Assembly: GCA_040954595.2 (NCBI GenBank)
Contig: CM082581.2
Location: 6,076,001 to 6,140,000 of the forward strand
Length of the DNA: 64,000 bases
Direction: 5' to 3'
Source: Balanoglossus misakiensis
Lineage: Eukaryota > Hemichordata
The notes beneath the pieces are model-generated. The model searched no databases, was not told the DNA's origin, and worked only from the letters and a program-made list of their open reading frames with translations. Within the stretch, counting starts at the first letter, position 1. The number at the start of each line of letters is the position of its first letter. Below, piece after piece: positions 1-15,300 of the stretch. A program made the translations under genes and the position numbers.

Positions 1-2041
1 CTTGGTTGTGTCGAGAAATCGTTCTACCGGTAGAGGGTGAAATGACGCGTACCGCATCCCAGATTCCAGCGACATCATAAGCCTCCGGCGTCTTAATTAA
101 GAAAATTGTATCCGGAGATTGATGCAAATTTATAGCCATTATAAAGTTAGCAGACATTATTAGAGTGGTTTGCAATTTTCATTTCCGTGCAAATGACTAT
201 CTTAACACGTTTGAATTCCAAGGTCGATGGTTGCTTGGGGCATATCTGTATCATCTGAACGTGTGTTGGGGCACAAGTTGACGCGCCACTCAAGAAAGAG
301 GGACTGTGGTCAGAATGACCTTACTTCTACCGTCCACTATGGCGGTCTCACTGTTTTGTATTCGACACATGAGACGAATATACCTTACAGTAAGGTATAC
401 TAGGTACACTCGACACCGACCGTATTAATATTTGATTGCACAAAAACAGCGAGCCGCCTCCACGTTCACTTTTTATACGAAATGAATCCGAGATCACCCT
501 GGCACAGATCGGGAGGCGCAGTGTAGGCCTTCTCCTGACCTCAATATCCTTAATTCAATTATTTGGGGGCAGTATCCGCAATTCTTGGCAAATGAAAAAA
601 ACTCCAGCTCTCGTCCAAAATGGATTACACTCAAAATATAGTCTATATTCATGATATTTTCGATGAACCTGGGTATTTTCTTTCTTCTTTAATATAACAC
701 TAACTGGGTTGTCGAATCGAATAAACTTTTTCCGCAACCTACGGAACAATGGGATTGTCGTGATGGGAGCTCCGTCGGACGAGATTTTTTTTTCAGTAAA
801 TGCGTATTTCGACAGTAACATCATGCAACACGACTCGTGTAACCATTTCTGGCCGAATTCTAGTATCTAGTGATGATATTAAAGAACTAAACGTATTTTA
901 CCAGTTATTCTTTCAATAGACAATAAATATCATGATAACGTCGCTTGCGGCGCGCGGAGGAAGCATGTTTCCTATCCATCGGCACATATTGGACGTCGTC
1001 AGTGAAACACAATCTCAGTCACTTCTGTATAACGAGCTTAATAACAATACCTTTGACTATATCACGACTACATGAATGTAAGTATCACATTGCGAATGTG
1101 TTTTGGACCTTTGTATTTGGGCACGCTTCGGATTGCACATCGCAACATCAAGGGAATGTTCATTTTGTATCACGGAGGGGGGAGGAGGTTCGGCCGGCGA
1201 AGATACCATAATAAGCATTGCAGTTCTTTTGGGTTATTGCCCTTCTTAAGTGATGTGTATTCTCAATAATTAGAAAAAATACATATGTTCAGGGCACGCT
1301 AGGCTGATTTTGATGGAATATTCTTCCCATATTGCAAACAGATTATTTCTGACTGACGCGACAAGAAAGAATAGCGTATAGATTACTTATTCGGAGCTGG
1401 CATTATGTTCGATATCGGTAAACTACACTTAAAAATTAGTTCGTCTGGCCGTTTAAGGTAAATACACTGTAAATCGCATTAGGCTTTTGTACCAGTTTGA
1501 AAGCGGGTAAGATTCTGGCGTTGTGCGCATGGGCAACCTGAGCCAGAGGACAATCAGTGGCGTGTGATTATAGTTCGTATGGCATGATCCCAGCTTTCAT
1601 GGTTGTATATCAGGTCTTTTAAGCCTGGAGAAGTCAATCGATGATCCGATTTGGTTGTAGTCTGCTTTGAATCATTACACTGCGCTTGCTGGTACTAACT
1701 GTATAATCGGTTAATTACAGTCGAGCGTTCCAGACATCAACTGCCAGAGATCCATGCCACTTTCGTGCAGCCGTCTTCATGTTTATTTAAGCTGCACGTA
1801 ATTATCTTGACAAACTGAAAAAAGGTCGACGCGGATCTTTTTAAATTGATGTGAGCGATGACCAGAAACAACTCAATTTTTTCCTTCTTTCCTCGAGGGA
1901 CTTGTTTCAATCACATACATGTAGACCTTGCTAGTTGACGTTGACCATTGACCAGCTCGCATTCTGCACGCATATACTTACCCCAGGCACTATTGTATTT
2001 GGTTTGGCACTGTTTCAAATATCTGCAACTGTCTTGCATAT

Positions 2042-2162
2042 CTCATTCATTCATTCATTCATTCATTCATTCATTCATTCATTCATTCATTAATTCATTA
2101 ATTCATTCATTCATTCATTCATTCATTCATTCATTCATTCATTCATTCATTCATTCATTCTC
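2042..2162. repeat. ATTC tetranucleotide microsatellite
   Basis: This is an array of about 30 ATTC units, interrupted by two ATTA variants near 2090-2103. It produces artefactual frames that read as Ser/Phe/Ile/His repeats. Confidence 0.95.
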
Positions 2163-3663
2163 GCATGTATGAGGATGAGCTGTAAACGGAAAGAAATAGG
2201 CATCAAAGATACATCGATGGCAAAGAAGGTAATACAATAATTATGATGCACGAAACATAACCTTGACGCGCGTGGGTGTGTTCAGCGTTCACTGAAATGT
2301 CATCAGCGAGATGGCCAGAGTGTCTCAGATGTTTCAACTCCACGGCAACAGAATTTCAGTCGAACCGAATCCAGTGTGGTATGTGCGCCGCGTGTTCCCA
2401 TTTACCAATATAATTATGAAGCGAACCATGGAACCATAAAGCGGAGTGAATCCAACGCCTAAAAGTTCCCAGCGGAGACATTTCTTTTCCCATCACTCAT
2501 GTGCGCTCTTTCCAGTGTTATTGTTATCACCACCAGTCGCAGGTGTTTCACAAAATCTCCCCAATACCCCTAACATTCTATGTTACGTGTCGGTAAAAGT
2601 GAGATCGAAATGTCATCGCGACAATTTTTTTTGAGCTCGACGTCGAAATTGTTCGGTTATTCTACAGCTACGGAATAACATCGCCAATGCCTAATGTGTG
2701 CGCTTGTGCCCACTATCGACCGTATGACCAATCTATCGCGTCTGACTCTTCGACTTTGTGTATGGGTTTCTCTGTCTGTCTGTCTGTCTGTCCGTCCGAC
2801 CGTCTGTCTCTCTGCCTCTGCGTGAGAAATCTCAGCCTAATGACACGGAGCAGTAAAGTTTCAACTAACGCACGAACCCGGCTCCAGTGTGATAGGGTTA
2901 AATTTGAACATGCGTCATACGACAGTAACTGTCCGTTTGACTGGTACATGTACATGGCTGGAAGCTACTGAAGCCATGCATGCATCGCTGCAATTCTGCA
3001 CGTTACAATATTGACATGCGCATTCGCCTCACCCTGGGGAGTTTACCTTTGCAGCCTTCTCTTTGTGCACGTGTTTAATGCTTGAGTGACTACTCACCTT
3101 TCATAGTTTGTCAACAAGTGTTGTAGGGAGGCATTCCGGACGAGTCTCTTCGTTCAACTATGTTAAACATCCGAAAGAAACGGTTTCGAAAAAGACCTGT
3201 TGATGTCTCCAAGAATACTGCGGCCTTCGAGCTATACCCGCTAACATTCCCTTCCCAAAGTAAATGACTGTGGGCTGTGTCTTTCACCCGGTCTGTTTTT
3301 CCAAGCGTGGTTCGTGAACATGTTAACTTTTTCGAACAGTCAGCGATGACAACAAAACGTGGATTGTACAGCAAAATGATGTATTTTAGCTAGGTCTGTA
3401 CTGCCTTTTGAAAGAAGCCGCGAATGTCAAATCCTTGGAATAATTGTGTCACGTATGGACGACTTGATTGCCTCCAAATTTTAATGGGTATGCAGCATAT
3501 CGAAGATAAAACGTAACGTTACTTGGCATTGGCGTTTCCGAGTTACATTAACCAAGGTCGATCACTGAGGAATTGTCGGTTACGGGTGTTGTATATTACA
3601 CTAATAAAACACCTGTGGTAATGGCTCAGCAAGCAGATGTTGCATTAAATGCATTAGACTCTA

Positions 3664-3805
3664 GGGGTCCCTGTTCCATCTCCGTCTGTCTGCCTGCCTG
3701 TTCATTTGTATGGCTGTCTGTCTGTCTGTCAGCCTGCCTGCCTGTCTGACTGTCTGGTCACATGCCTGCCTGCCCCATTGATTGATTAATTGTCTGTCTG
3801 TCTGG
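3664..3805. repeat. CTGT/CTGC imperfect microsatellite
   Basis: This is a degenerate run of CTGT and CTGC tetranucleotides with interruptions. A shorter related TCTG run lies at about 2767-2820. The long runs of Cys/Leu/Ser in translation are artefacts of the repeat. Confidence 0.85.
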
Positions 3806-6800
3806 CTGCCGTCTTGCCTCATGAGACCCGCGTATCAATCAAAAGGAGCCGCATTTGTAATGTTAATATCTGGACCAGATGATCTCATTTGGTGTGATTG
3901 AACCTTTGAGTGGCAGAAGTATAAGTCAAGAAATCAATAAAAGAATCTGATAAAACCTATGTATTTAAACTTTTGTCTATCTTCTTTTTGTCTGGTGACC
4001 TTCTATTTTCTTCGTGTCGTATACATACATGAATTATGTTCGTTAATCACGGGGGGTCAATGGCTTCTTAATCTAATGAAATCAATATCTATTTTGATCT
4101 GACGGTGATAAACGAACACGTAATTCTATCATTTGAGGGTGTTATGTATGAGAACATTTAATGTAGGACGATATCTCAGTAATATATTTTCTGGCAACAC
4201 GCCCATAACTTATAAAACTGTGGCAGGACAACGAGATATCATTTAAACTCAGTGGATCCATCGACGGTAGCGTAGAGACGTCGTGAAGAATATCTGCGTT
4301 GGGCATCATTTCGGCAGAAACGAGAAGATTATATAAATTCAAATGTATTCTGCACATGCTCGAGTGGACCGTTTATTATATCATCATCAAGGAACACAAT
4401 CGGCTAACGTTTTCATGAGAGACCAGTCTATGTCGTCTTACTCATCCTGGCTTAAATGCCATCAGCTTACATGTATATGAGCATAGTGGTCTGTTTGCAT
4501 GGTGACTATACCCCAAGCCAAGCGGAGCAGGCACGTTTGCTGAATTGAATATTTCTTCGTCTTCCTCTAATTACACCTATTAATGGCCATTGCGGCATTT
4601 TAAACCGAAGACGAGAACAAGCACGTTATCTCGGCGTATGTAATGGAGTGATTTCCCTTGTGATGTTGTTACTCTGAAGCTTTTTAATTGCCTGGGCTAG
4701 ACTTACTGTTAGCCATCTCAACAGAAGAAGATGATGTTGCCTCTCCGAGTCGTTAGCTGCACGGGCGGTGTGTCTTTCAGACATGCCGACCGAACGGTAG
4801 TTAAGTGCTTCCCTCGTCAAGATGGTGCTGTATTTTTGCCTCTGTTTGCCGCGCGCCCTTTCAATGAATCAAGAAAAACACTGTCATGGTTTACAATTGC
4901 TGTCTGTCTTGTTAAAATTCCATTTGGCTTACAGTAAGAAACGTACGATAAATGCCTCGACAACCATTTCTTCTTCTGATCCACAGACCAAAGTTCTCCT
5001 TTTAAAAATTAACGTCCTACACATGATATTGAAGCAATTAGTACTTCATATATTCGGGGGTTCGGTTCTTTGGAACCATTTCAAACATGAGGTTATAAAT
5101 CTTTCTATTTTGTAGCAAATTCCTTGATGTTGAAATTGTACATTCTCTGGCTTCATATTTACATGTAGGCTCGTTAAATGCGGTAAGTGAAATGTGCAAG
5201 GCAAATGTATTGAGAAACATGATGAAGATTTCTTCACAAGTCGAAGTTAGCGCAAATCAACACTCTCTTCGGAACGAAGTCATCAAGCTTTATCCCGAAA
5301 TTCACATTCCCGTCACACTTATACCGTTTTGAAGCGCGCGTATTTTGGATGTGGACGCAGGAAAACACAAAGCCTCTGTGCCAGCTGTTTGGACCGTCAC
5401 GGTTTACATTCACGCGAATCAAATTTTCATCCAAAGCCAACGAGCTCTTAATAACATCCACAATTCCCAGATTAAGCTAGATATAGCGACGAAAGTACAT
5501 GCGACCGTATGGGGGGGGGGGGGGGGGGGGGAGGCAGTGTGTGTATTTCATCCGATGTCAATTCTTCACGTCAAAGTAGGCGATTATGGTTGTCAGGGTA
5601 ATTTTGCCAGACAAATAACAGTATGTGCGCACAGGTTCTTTAGATTCCACGCAACAGGCAGTGCATTCGATACACCCATGATCAGTGTGATCGCGCTCAT
5701 ACATAATCAAACCGACGCTACTGTTGATTAGCTAAGTACAGTACGCACGACCCTTGGTGACGCTTGTACGGTAACATCGCTCGATATTATTCTGTCTACC
5801 TGTAAATGCTTATTGAGAATAACCAATATCACGACAGATGTACTCCCGATCATCACCGGTTCTTACCGGCAAAATAAACCTGCTACTGTTCACTGGCGTT
5901 AAGTAAATGGGATAAAATAGACTAAGTCCATTGAAAATGTGTTAAATTAAAAAAAGCAATATTCGCGTTAATACATTGAATTCCCGTTGCCATCAAGATC
6001 AATACTAATACAGGCAGTAAGAGCAAATCTGCCACATCTGCCACTATCAACATTCATGAAAATTCCAATATTGTCATCGTCAGTGTTAGCAAGAATACCT
6101 CCATTGTCATGTCTATTCGTGTAGGATGCAACCCCATTTATAAACAGACTAAATAGCATTGACGTGTGCCAACTTCACAGCATTCAAAACTATCACCGGG
6201 CTGCCATCAATCAAAACACGCGGTTCAATGTTTTCATAAAAAGAGGATACTACCAGTAAGCACTTGTTTTCCCGTGCAAACCGTAAACTAGGGTATTGAC
6301 CTACGCTACTGTTCAAATACCATCGGTAGTTTGACATTAAATGACCCTGACACCTGGCAATATGGGGATTTGTAGATCTCTCAAATAAGTGGACAGCAAC
6401 GACTTCTTGACGCCTAATAAACGTACATTTCACAGAAAAGGTGAGTGCAACGATGAGGACATAGTTACTATAATATAAATATAGTAAAAGCTCCCAAATT
6501 GCTTCATAGTTTTCTTCTAGCACTAAATTGCACTAGGCCTAACTGCGGTGGCTTTTTTGCACTTTCGAGGTCGTTGCCATGGTATACGCGTGAGTTTGCT
6601 TCTCATATGCTGCCTGTGTTACAGCCGTGGTTCAGAAATTCATCGATTCATTAAAACTCGGTCAAACTATACTTATCTGATCGTGCATTGTCAAGGTGCA
6701 AGATGTCTTCGTGTGCTTTGTGAACAAAGTGCAGTTATTAAAAAGTCAATAAAACGTAGAAAATGAGAGCAATCGAAGACTAATACCCTCCCTCACTTAC

Positions 6801-9317
6801 TCAATAACCGCTTTTATTATATATCGTTATTTGACATTGTCAAGGTTATTTAATATCGGAAATATACTGACTGAGATACAAAGTGTTCTACTTCATCATT
6901 TTCACTAAATGTTTCCACTGTGTAGGAAACACGTCACGCAACACCGCCAGTCACGTTTGAACACGTAACTATAATAATCTTAATTTCAGGACCATAGCCC
7001 ATTCAGATAAGAGACAAAGAAAGTAAACAAAACACACACGATAAAACCAGTAATATACGGAATTTTTAAAATACTATAACACAGCGGTAACGGAGATGTG
7101 ATATCAAATGGATTAACGTGGAAGTAACTGCGAGCATGGCACCATGCGTGACGGTGGAAATTTTGTTAGGATGGGACCAACCATGGGCACAGCAAACCGT
7201 GACGTTGAACATTAATTTTCAATTTAGCTCAACGCTTGTTGGGTGGTTCACTTATATAGGAAAGCTTGGTACAAACTACAATTTAATTGAGATATATTTA
7301 TTCGATATTGCTGTTATTTTTTTCACAATTAGATGAAGCATTCGTAAAGTGTCATGCCCTCTATAGGAAATAGATTATAACCTAGAAATTGTGATCTACA
7401 GAAATACCCTTGACCCCTACCTGAATACTTTTCAGGTTCAAATTATCTGTGCGCGTCGAATCACAGACTGTAGCCTAATATACTAATACAGATAGAATTG
7501 AGTGTGTGCGTGTATACATTGTACCAGGCAAAGATGCTCGTTTTGGAACATCAATATCGAACTCTCGTGGATGTTCCATTTACAGTCTGTGAAACAACCA
7601 CCCCGGTGATCACTTGTGGATTTTTCTTGATGGGAAAATATGAAGCAAGCCGACGACGACTCGAGGCAAATTTTCTGAAGGATGATGCCGTTTCCTGGAG
7701 AGGGTGCTTCAACGAGTCGGCTAATGGATTCTTACGTTCCTTCGCGGTCGTCCGTGTGTCACGGTGAAACACACCTCAATATACATGTACATGTACCCCC
7801 CCCCCCCTTTCACTGCATCAAACCCATGACTCGTTCCGTATTTGCTTGGGGATATACAATGTAGATCCCTCTTCCCTTTTCGTGTCATCTTCACGCCTTA
7901 ACACTTTATCAGTCGGTGCATGGAAAAACCTCAATGGATGCAAATGTTTATGCCCATTCTTATACGCGGTGAAAGAGACACATTCCAGTTAACAGACACT
8001 TGATTACCCTGACTGGGCATTAAATCCACATCAGCATCTGTATTTTTGATATTGTGGTTTGAAATCGAAAGTCGACTTTATGTTGAAAACCCTTATAGTA
8101 CCGAAGTGTTGAAACGGGCAAGTCTATCATGAACGTACAACTTCGATATTTATGAACAAATAATTTACAACTTGGTGTGTGCTTGCCCAATACATCACTA
8201 CCGGTGCATCGTCAAGACCATTGTGGCGTTGCACATTGTATTCTTCCGCGATACGTTTGTTGATGCCACGATATGCCGTCCGGTCCCTATTATACCGTAA
8301 CTGGCACACTTTGTTGATATCGTGCATGCATGATGAAATCTTACAGAACGTGGAGGTATTCTCGGGTAATTAGTCGTGTCTTAAATCTCAAAACACTGTT
8401 GGTTTAGCACGATTAAAATGCTTTGAATTTTCGGTATGTATATTCATCATTTCTCGTTTGGACACAAGATGCATTCCAAGTGCGACTGTCCAGATCACCG
8501 TGCAGGCGTTGAGCCTGGAAGTAATTGCTATTGTTTTTATATACACTTTTATTCACCCTAAACGTTCCAGAAACGATTAAAAATAGCAATCGCAATACAT
8601 GCGATGTAAAACAATGAAGACCTCCTTGCAGAGACGCCGTCCCAGTTTAGTTTTTTTAGCGAGGCAATTCCAACGATCTGCGTAAATTGGCCTGGTGTTT
8701 TGTTTCGTAAGCTATAGTCGACACGGTACTACGCCGTCTTGGCTGTAGCTGTAGTTACAGCACGTTCTTGAAGAACATGTTCCTGCATATTTGTTCTGCC
8801 GCAGGGTCGCTGTGACAGCAGCGAGCGGGGTAAATCTTGACGCGCGCGTAGAAGAAAGACTCCCGATCGTAACAACCCGGGGTCACAGTAGTGTGGCAGA
8901 CTGAAATATTGATTTTTAATAAGAATAAAACTGCGTGCACCCTGGATAATAAGTGGTCCGAGATTAAACCCCCCGAGGGCAATCAACGGAGCGTAGAAGC
9001 TGCGCCAGCGTTAGTCCAAGTACTAATGGCGTCGGCGAAGTGAAATTGACGAGGCGTTCTCGTACAGTTTACAATATCAATTCATGTTCTTAGTTCTACA
9101 CACAACCTTCCGGCAATACTTGATGCTGAACAACTTTTCAGCCAGTTTTCTAACTCGTTATTACATTTGAATACATGTATGCCGAAGTGTCAAAGAAAGA
9201 AATTGATGCAAGGTATACTAGTCTAGTAAAAGATATACTGTTTGAGAGAAATCGATTGACGGCTAGAAGGAGATCGAGTTGAAAAGAAGGTATACAGAGA
9301 CGTACATGTAGATTAAT

Positions 9318-9415
9318 TGATAGATAGATATATAGACAGAAAGACAGGCAGGCAGGCAGGCAGGCAGGCAGACAGGTGGGCAAGCAGGCAGACAGACAGA
9401 CAGACAGGTAGGCAT
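9318..9415. repeat. GGCA/GACA tetranucleotide microsatellite
   Basis: The block contains GATA, GACA and GGCA tetranucleotides in succession. Reverse-strand frames through it give Cys/Leu/Pro-rich peptides that I do not regard as genes. Confidence 0.9.
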
Positions 9416-12280
9416 CCTGAAAGACAAACGCGTAGACACCAAGAGATGGGAAGGACGAACACAGAACAAACGACATGCGGCGACACAAAAAGAGCATTAA
9501 TAGCAGAAACGTGACCAGAACCAGAATAATCACAGCGAGTGAAAAAAATAAAGAGTTGCTGCTGGATATACACATACCCTTCGGAATTCTATTATAACAA
9601 ATAAGCTCGAAGACGGAGAAAATAAAACTGTAATAACATAGGTCATTCTAGGCTTTTCCCTTTCGGGGGAGATTTCTGTTTCTGGGTTGGCAAATTCAAT
9701 TTCACGACTGCGCAGATTATGCGATGTTGAATTTGAAATGCATGTTTATCAAGAGACTTCAATAGGTGTTGGTAATAGACGCATCTGGCTTTATTATTTT
9801 TTCCTTGATATGCCCATTTCCTTGATAAGATGAAAGCGCTGATTAACACATTTTCTAGAAGAGTGTAATCCAATCGGCGTCTCATTACAGGAGAGCTCGT
9901 CGCCAGGGTTTCACACGGCGGGGATCAGAGGGCGCTGTTATGTATTAGGCTTGTGGGGATTTGCTGATTTGTTGACGACTATTTCCACTCGAGCGAATAA
10001 TCTATTTGACAACAGCTGTTTTTATTAAAATACAGTGAATGCAACCCACTTTTGGACCCACTTCTCCATGACAGGAATCGTGAGAGTTATTTTTATTATG
10101 ACAAAGGCGTCATTCTCTAGGGGTGGGGGTACTTAAATAATGGTAATGTTCCACACAAGGATGCACTACCCGACTGGGGTCGCCTGTCAAGCCAGCTTTA
10201 AATGCATGAAAGTGGGTGGTAGTTTTTAGTTTATGGTTCAGAAGTGGGTCACGTTCGGCCGCGGTCCTATTTTCTTTTATTGGCGTGAAATCGTTAAGTT
10301 TGGGGTGTAGGACCGCTCGCAAAAGCTAACCATGTTTTCTCATGGTTTGGCTGTCTGCACACACTATCAGCCAAAAGTGCAAGTCAAATTGTCCAAGATT
10401 GGTCGGACTTTCTCAAATATCTAGTCTCTGGTTTTTGGACACAGATGTAGTCTTATTAGGATCGTTTGAATCGGCGTTTATCTGACAAACGCGTGTTCAA
10501 TTTCAATATATATACAAGACTCGCCCGTATACAATGCATTCCTAATGGGATTTTTTTTTCGCCTCAATTGCATATCGATTTATAGTTAACGCTGTTACGA
10601 TTGTTGGAGCGTGTGAGATGAAATGAAGCACAGAAATTAATTTGCCAGACAAACTATTTTCGAGGAATCGCCGCAACAAGCGCCCTCATTAGTCAAATGT
10701 CTGACCTGTTGTTTTCAATGACCACCAAACTGCTGATATGACCCACGTACATGTATTAACCTGCATATACAATCGGTACTAATACTTACGGCACCCCTCT
10801 TCTGTTTATTCGTTATTTCCAGGAAGTAGGAGCTACAATGTTGTGCGTCGTCTGTTTGTGTGATTTGTCGGTTGTTGTAGTAGAATATTTCGTTTTATGA
10901 ATTATGATACTTGTGCCGCATGTTATAATAGCGGTTACTCGCCATGTAAACCACTCATCAGTCAGGTTTACACACTGTCGCAGATCTGTCTAACCATAGC
11001 GCCCCCATACGTGGAATTCAAAAAATATGTTATCATCTTTATCAGTTAGCGGAGCACAAAGTAGGATGATAAATGACCCCCAGTACATTTTGTCTCCTTA
11101 AGGTCAGAGGTTACACGAAGACAAATGAAGAAACTTGGTGCCTATTTACTTTGGTTTGGATAGTTTATAATTTATCAACTATATATATTGATTGTGACGT
11201 TTCTAATCGATTACATTTAAAAAGAAAGTAAAAGATTAAGATCAGATTACATGTACTTTAATAATACCGCTTAAATATTTTATAACGATATTTTCAAAGT
11301 CCACATATCATATGCACACAAGTGAATATGTTACAGTGATTTGTACTGATGTGCGTTTTTATACGATTCACACGAATCATTGAAACAGTAGATTTACGTT
11401 CAAAATATTTTCTCAGCCAACGATGACGCAACGTTTTCAGCAAAGCGGGAAGGTGTATTTCTTAAAAAATTGGTTTGTTATCTATCTCTTACGTGTAGAT
11501 AACTAATTTTTTTTACTTATAACATGCCTATTGTATAATCGCGTTTCCATAGAAAACGTAAGGTCCAAACAGTTGTCGTGATGAATGAGGTGATTGCATG
11601 TCGAAGTGGGCGATAAATTACGAATGTTTTATGTGGTTCGTTAAATAAAACAATTAAATGCGAGTTCTGCTTCTGTAATTTTCACCTTTAATCAACTATT
11701 CGTGAAAAAGCAATAACTGCTCGTTTTTATCAATTTTTGCAGGAGTTGAGATAATTGAAGAATTTTTTGTGAGGCTCACACGGAGAACCACTAGTTCAAT
11801 GCCAAGAAGTCATTTTATGGTACTGGCCTCCGTTCTCTGGCATTGAAGAGACACGTGCGGCGCAGCTGTGCGCAAAGCCTTTTTCATGAACACACACAGA
11901 GATTGAAAAAATACATTTTACCTTTGCAAACAAACTGTGGAATGTTAGAGTGGTAAACACATCCTTATGTGGATAAAATTAATGTGTCCCATGATGCAAT
12001 GGGTCCCATGATGCAATGGTCTGACTATTTTAGTAAAACGAAACAATTATCAGGAGTAGTAAAAGGCAAAAAAAAACGTCGAAAAATGCTCAGTTCTGAA
12101 TCATTAATGGCCTGTATCGACAGTGCCTTTCTGAAAGATAGCATTGCAGATATTGTAATCCGAATCTGTTATTCATCCAACGCGATCAGCAGTAAATGTT
12201 GCCAGCTTGAAGGAGGGGGGAGTTTTCAGGGTTTTAAACAATTATCAAACGGCCATTCCAAATCTCACCGTTTTCTATTC

Positions 12281-12348
12281 AGACTCAGTCGGTGCTCTGG
12301 TCCGCCAGTCCCTTTCGGTGTATTCGGCGAAGACACGGCTCGGTTCGC
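12281..12348 (+). other. Candidate small exon (weak)
   Basis: A pyrimidine-rich acceptor ending TTCTATTCAG lies directly before this 68-base, GC-rich stretch, and a consensus donor GTAAGT follows it. It could be an upstream 5' exon of the ETS gene beginning at 17061, or a chance pairing of sites. There is no start codon or domain to decide the matter. Confidence 0.2.
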
Positions 12349-15300
12349 GGTAAGTGACCGGGTGTTGTGCTGGTGCCAGTGCGAACCTCTGTCAGATTAC
12401 CTGTGGAGTGATCACGTGCGGTCCGGCACGTATTGTCCGACCACCACTGAGGCGAGGTTCAACAGTGTTAATTCTATGGCAACGGCAATTTCCACGAAAT
12501 TGTACTTTCTATTCTAATTAGGACAATCTGAAATTTCAAGAGAAAGGGGTCAGTACCGAAAGAGTCCCATTTGTGGTTTGAATAAACCCTCTATACATGT
12601 ATGTCCATTTAGACATGCCAGTTCCTGCAGCAAAGCCCATTAAAAGTAATACAGCCCAGCGTGCAGTATCTGTCCAGGTACGGACATTATCGCAATGATC
12701 GGAAAACTTTCACTGCTTCGGTGAGTATTATTAAGCATGGTGTGTGGACTGTACGGCAAAAAAGCACAAAAAACAACCGGGCTCGCTTCTGTCACGGTGC
12801 GATGTCGGACATTTTTTGCACACGATGTTATTAGACTGCATGCAGTTGGTTGTCAAAGTACATTGTACGCATCCGTTTATCATAAATGTGCATGGTAACC
12901 TCTGCCCCAAAGCGGGAATTGCGTTTACCCCAGGCCGAATTATCTGTAACCGGAGAAAAATGACAGATATTGGGCGCGCAATTTTAACTTAAAGGACAAA
13001 CTGAAAAGTATAAAGACAGTCATTATTTTTTCCTGAAGAGGCATGTACCTTAACCTACAATGTACATGCATCATGCGCCACAAATGGTTTTCAGGAAAAG
13101 ATGACGACGAGCGTGATTTCGGAAAAAATATAGCGGAGAACAATGATAAAAATTAACAAATTACTAAAATACAAGGAATGTCAAGGAGTGTGCACACTGC
13201 TATTTTGAATGTAAACTATTAAACAAATGATCTGAGAACCCATGACCTTAAAACTGCGGACATCCCCTCAGCTGCCCCTGGCCCAAAATAGCCTCCCTGT
13301 GATTCTTTCACGAAGACAAAGCCCCATTTTGTAAAGATGTACACAATACCTCCATTTTTCCTGATCAATTGCTATTTACCAATTTCAGAAAACATGTTAG
13401 TGATACATTATACATGTACATATTATACAACTAAAAGTATTCATTGTTTCTCCTGTTAATTATATTTGTATTATTACTTATTCAGTTTCTTTTAAAATGT
13501 CTCTGGGATCTTTTGTGGGTGGATTGCGTTAAGCCCTTAAGTCGGTCACATTTTTATGAGTCAAACATTCCCTGAATTCCTTCGACCCATCCCTCATAGC
13601 AACGGTGAATCTCTTTGCCTTTTACGTCTGTTCTTTCAGAGGCGGGGGTTTAATTTAATGGCAGGCAAATATTTCTGCGTGGGATGTTTTTTTATTAGGA
13701 GTACCAAATACCCCCCAATAAAAATTAAGATGTGTCAGCGTCAACCTAGCCGGATTTAATCTATAACTTAGTATCATTTATTTATTTTGCAATGAAAAAA
13801 CGAGCGGAATGCCTATCTCTGAGTTGAAATTATAATGTTTGTACATTGTAATACTTTGCGATATGGGCCAGTGGTCTACTTTTATGAATAAATCGAATCA
13901 ATCATTTTTGCGAAAAGCCACAAAACACCAAATTATCAGTTTAAATTCGTTCACAAAATGCCTGTAGTCTGATGTGAAATGGTGACAAATTAATGCGCGC
14001 CAAACGGTTTACGTTTTGGTCCATTTTGGTTCTTTAGGGGTTCCCCTTCAAACCCCGTGAATTTTCTCCACGAAATTCTATGAATTTCAGAGTGCTTCTT
14101 CGAAACATGCAGACTTCGGATTACCCTTCTGGACGATTGCCATTTACTGCTATGCATTGGTCAATGGCGTAATTGACTTGAATCGTGTACACGTGTAGGC
14201 ACACATACATGTAAATAACCAGTTGTTTTCTCTCTCTGCAACATTTAAATCTGGCCAGTATTGTTTATTAAGCAATGAAAGTTCTCTATCTGGCATTCCT
14301 GGCGAAAGTGTTTACGTACACGTATTTATGCTTAAAACGTTCTGTCATCGAACTTTCTTCAAAGACACGGACCACTGCACTTTAAGCAAAGAACACTGCT
14401 CCCACGTCAGCCCACAGATACATTGTACCTCCGTCTTCTTTAGGGCCTGGACAGATTGTGGTCTGGTGCGATTTGGGGGTCAATGTTTTTGAGTGTGTGC
14501 AGGAGTCTAGTCAGGTGAGGATCACAAAATGTTGTTCAAGCATTTTGGGGGAATCGCTGTTTCGTGTAGTGACACTTTGATAAAATATGATCAACATTCT
14601 TAATGAATACACACTCACTTGAATACAGCCTGAGCCATGTCTTGTTTGGTCCGGCTGTATACAGAAAATCCCTAACCCTACATTTATCGCGACCGCAGTG
14701 TGTTTATCAGCCTGAACCATTTATGAATCTTCATTTTTTATTTTCAGAAGACAGTTAATTCTCGGAGTTTAGTTTATAACTTTAAAACTCAGTGCTCGTA
14801 AATGTGTATGCATAACAAGAGAGAAAAGTACGAAAGCAGTCAAAGCTGATTTGTTTTTGTTTTTTTTTGTTTTGTACGGGCCCCTTTTAAGCAAACATTC
14901 CGATGATTCGCGTTGGAACTACCTCAAATATTTCTCCGGGATCTGAGGCAGGCAAAATCTCTCTTCAGATAAATTTATTATGGAAGCCATTGATTTAGGT
15001 GAAATTCCCATTTCACCAACCCGAAGGAAAGCATATACTACTATAAGTGTGGTTTGTTCGAAGTGTTTGAAGTATTTTGAAGAATATTAACCAAGTGTAT
15101 GTACCACGGCAATAGGTCTTTGAAGTCTATTTATCTTGCAAATCTGAATGGAACCTTCATGTTTTAAACAAAGTTTTGAAGATGCAGGATACGCTTCCTT
15201 TCACCTATTTGCTCTATTTGTTAAATTGTGAACTAATATTCAGCTTTTTCTAGACATGGTTCACCAAACCACAGTCCCTTCTATCACACTGTGACCAAAC

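Noticed and set aside
5345-5731. 128-codon plus-strand frame
   Set aside because: It runs through a 21-base G tract whose length is unreliable, and no domain is visible.
9150-9575. 141-codon minus-strand frame rich in Cys, Leu and Pro
   Set aside because: It is generated by the GGCA/GACA microsatellite.
11969-12517. 182-codon open frame on the plus strand
   Set aside because: It is the longest single frame in the left part but has no recognisable domain and uneven composition, and it starts at a GTG. A candidate exon lies inside it in uncertain frame. Best treated as chance.
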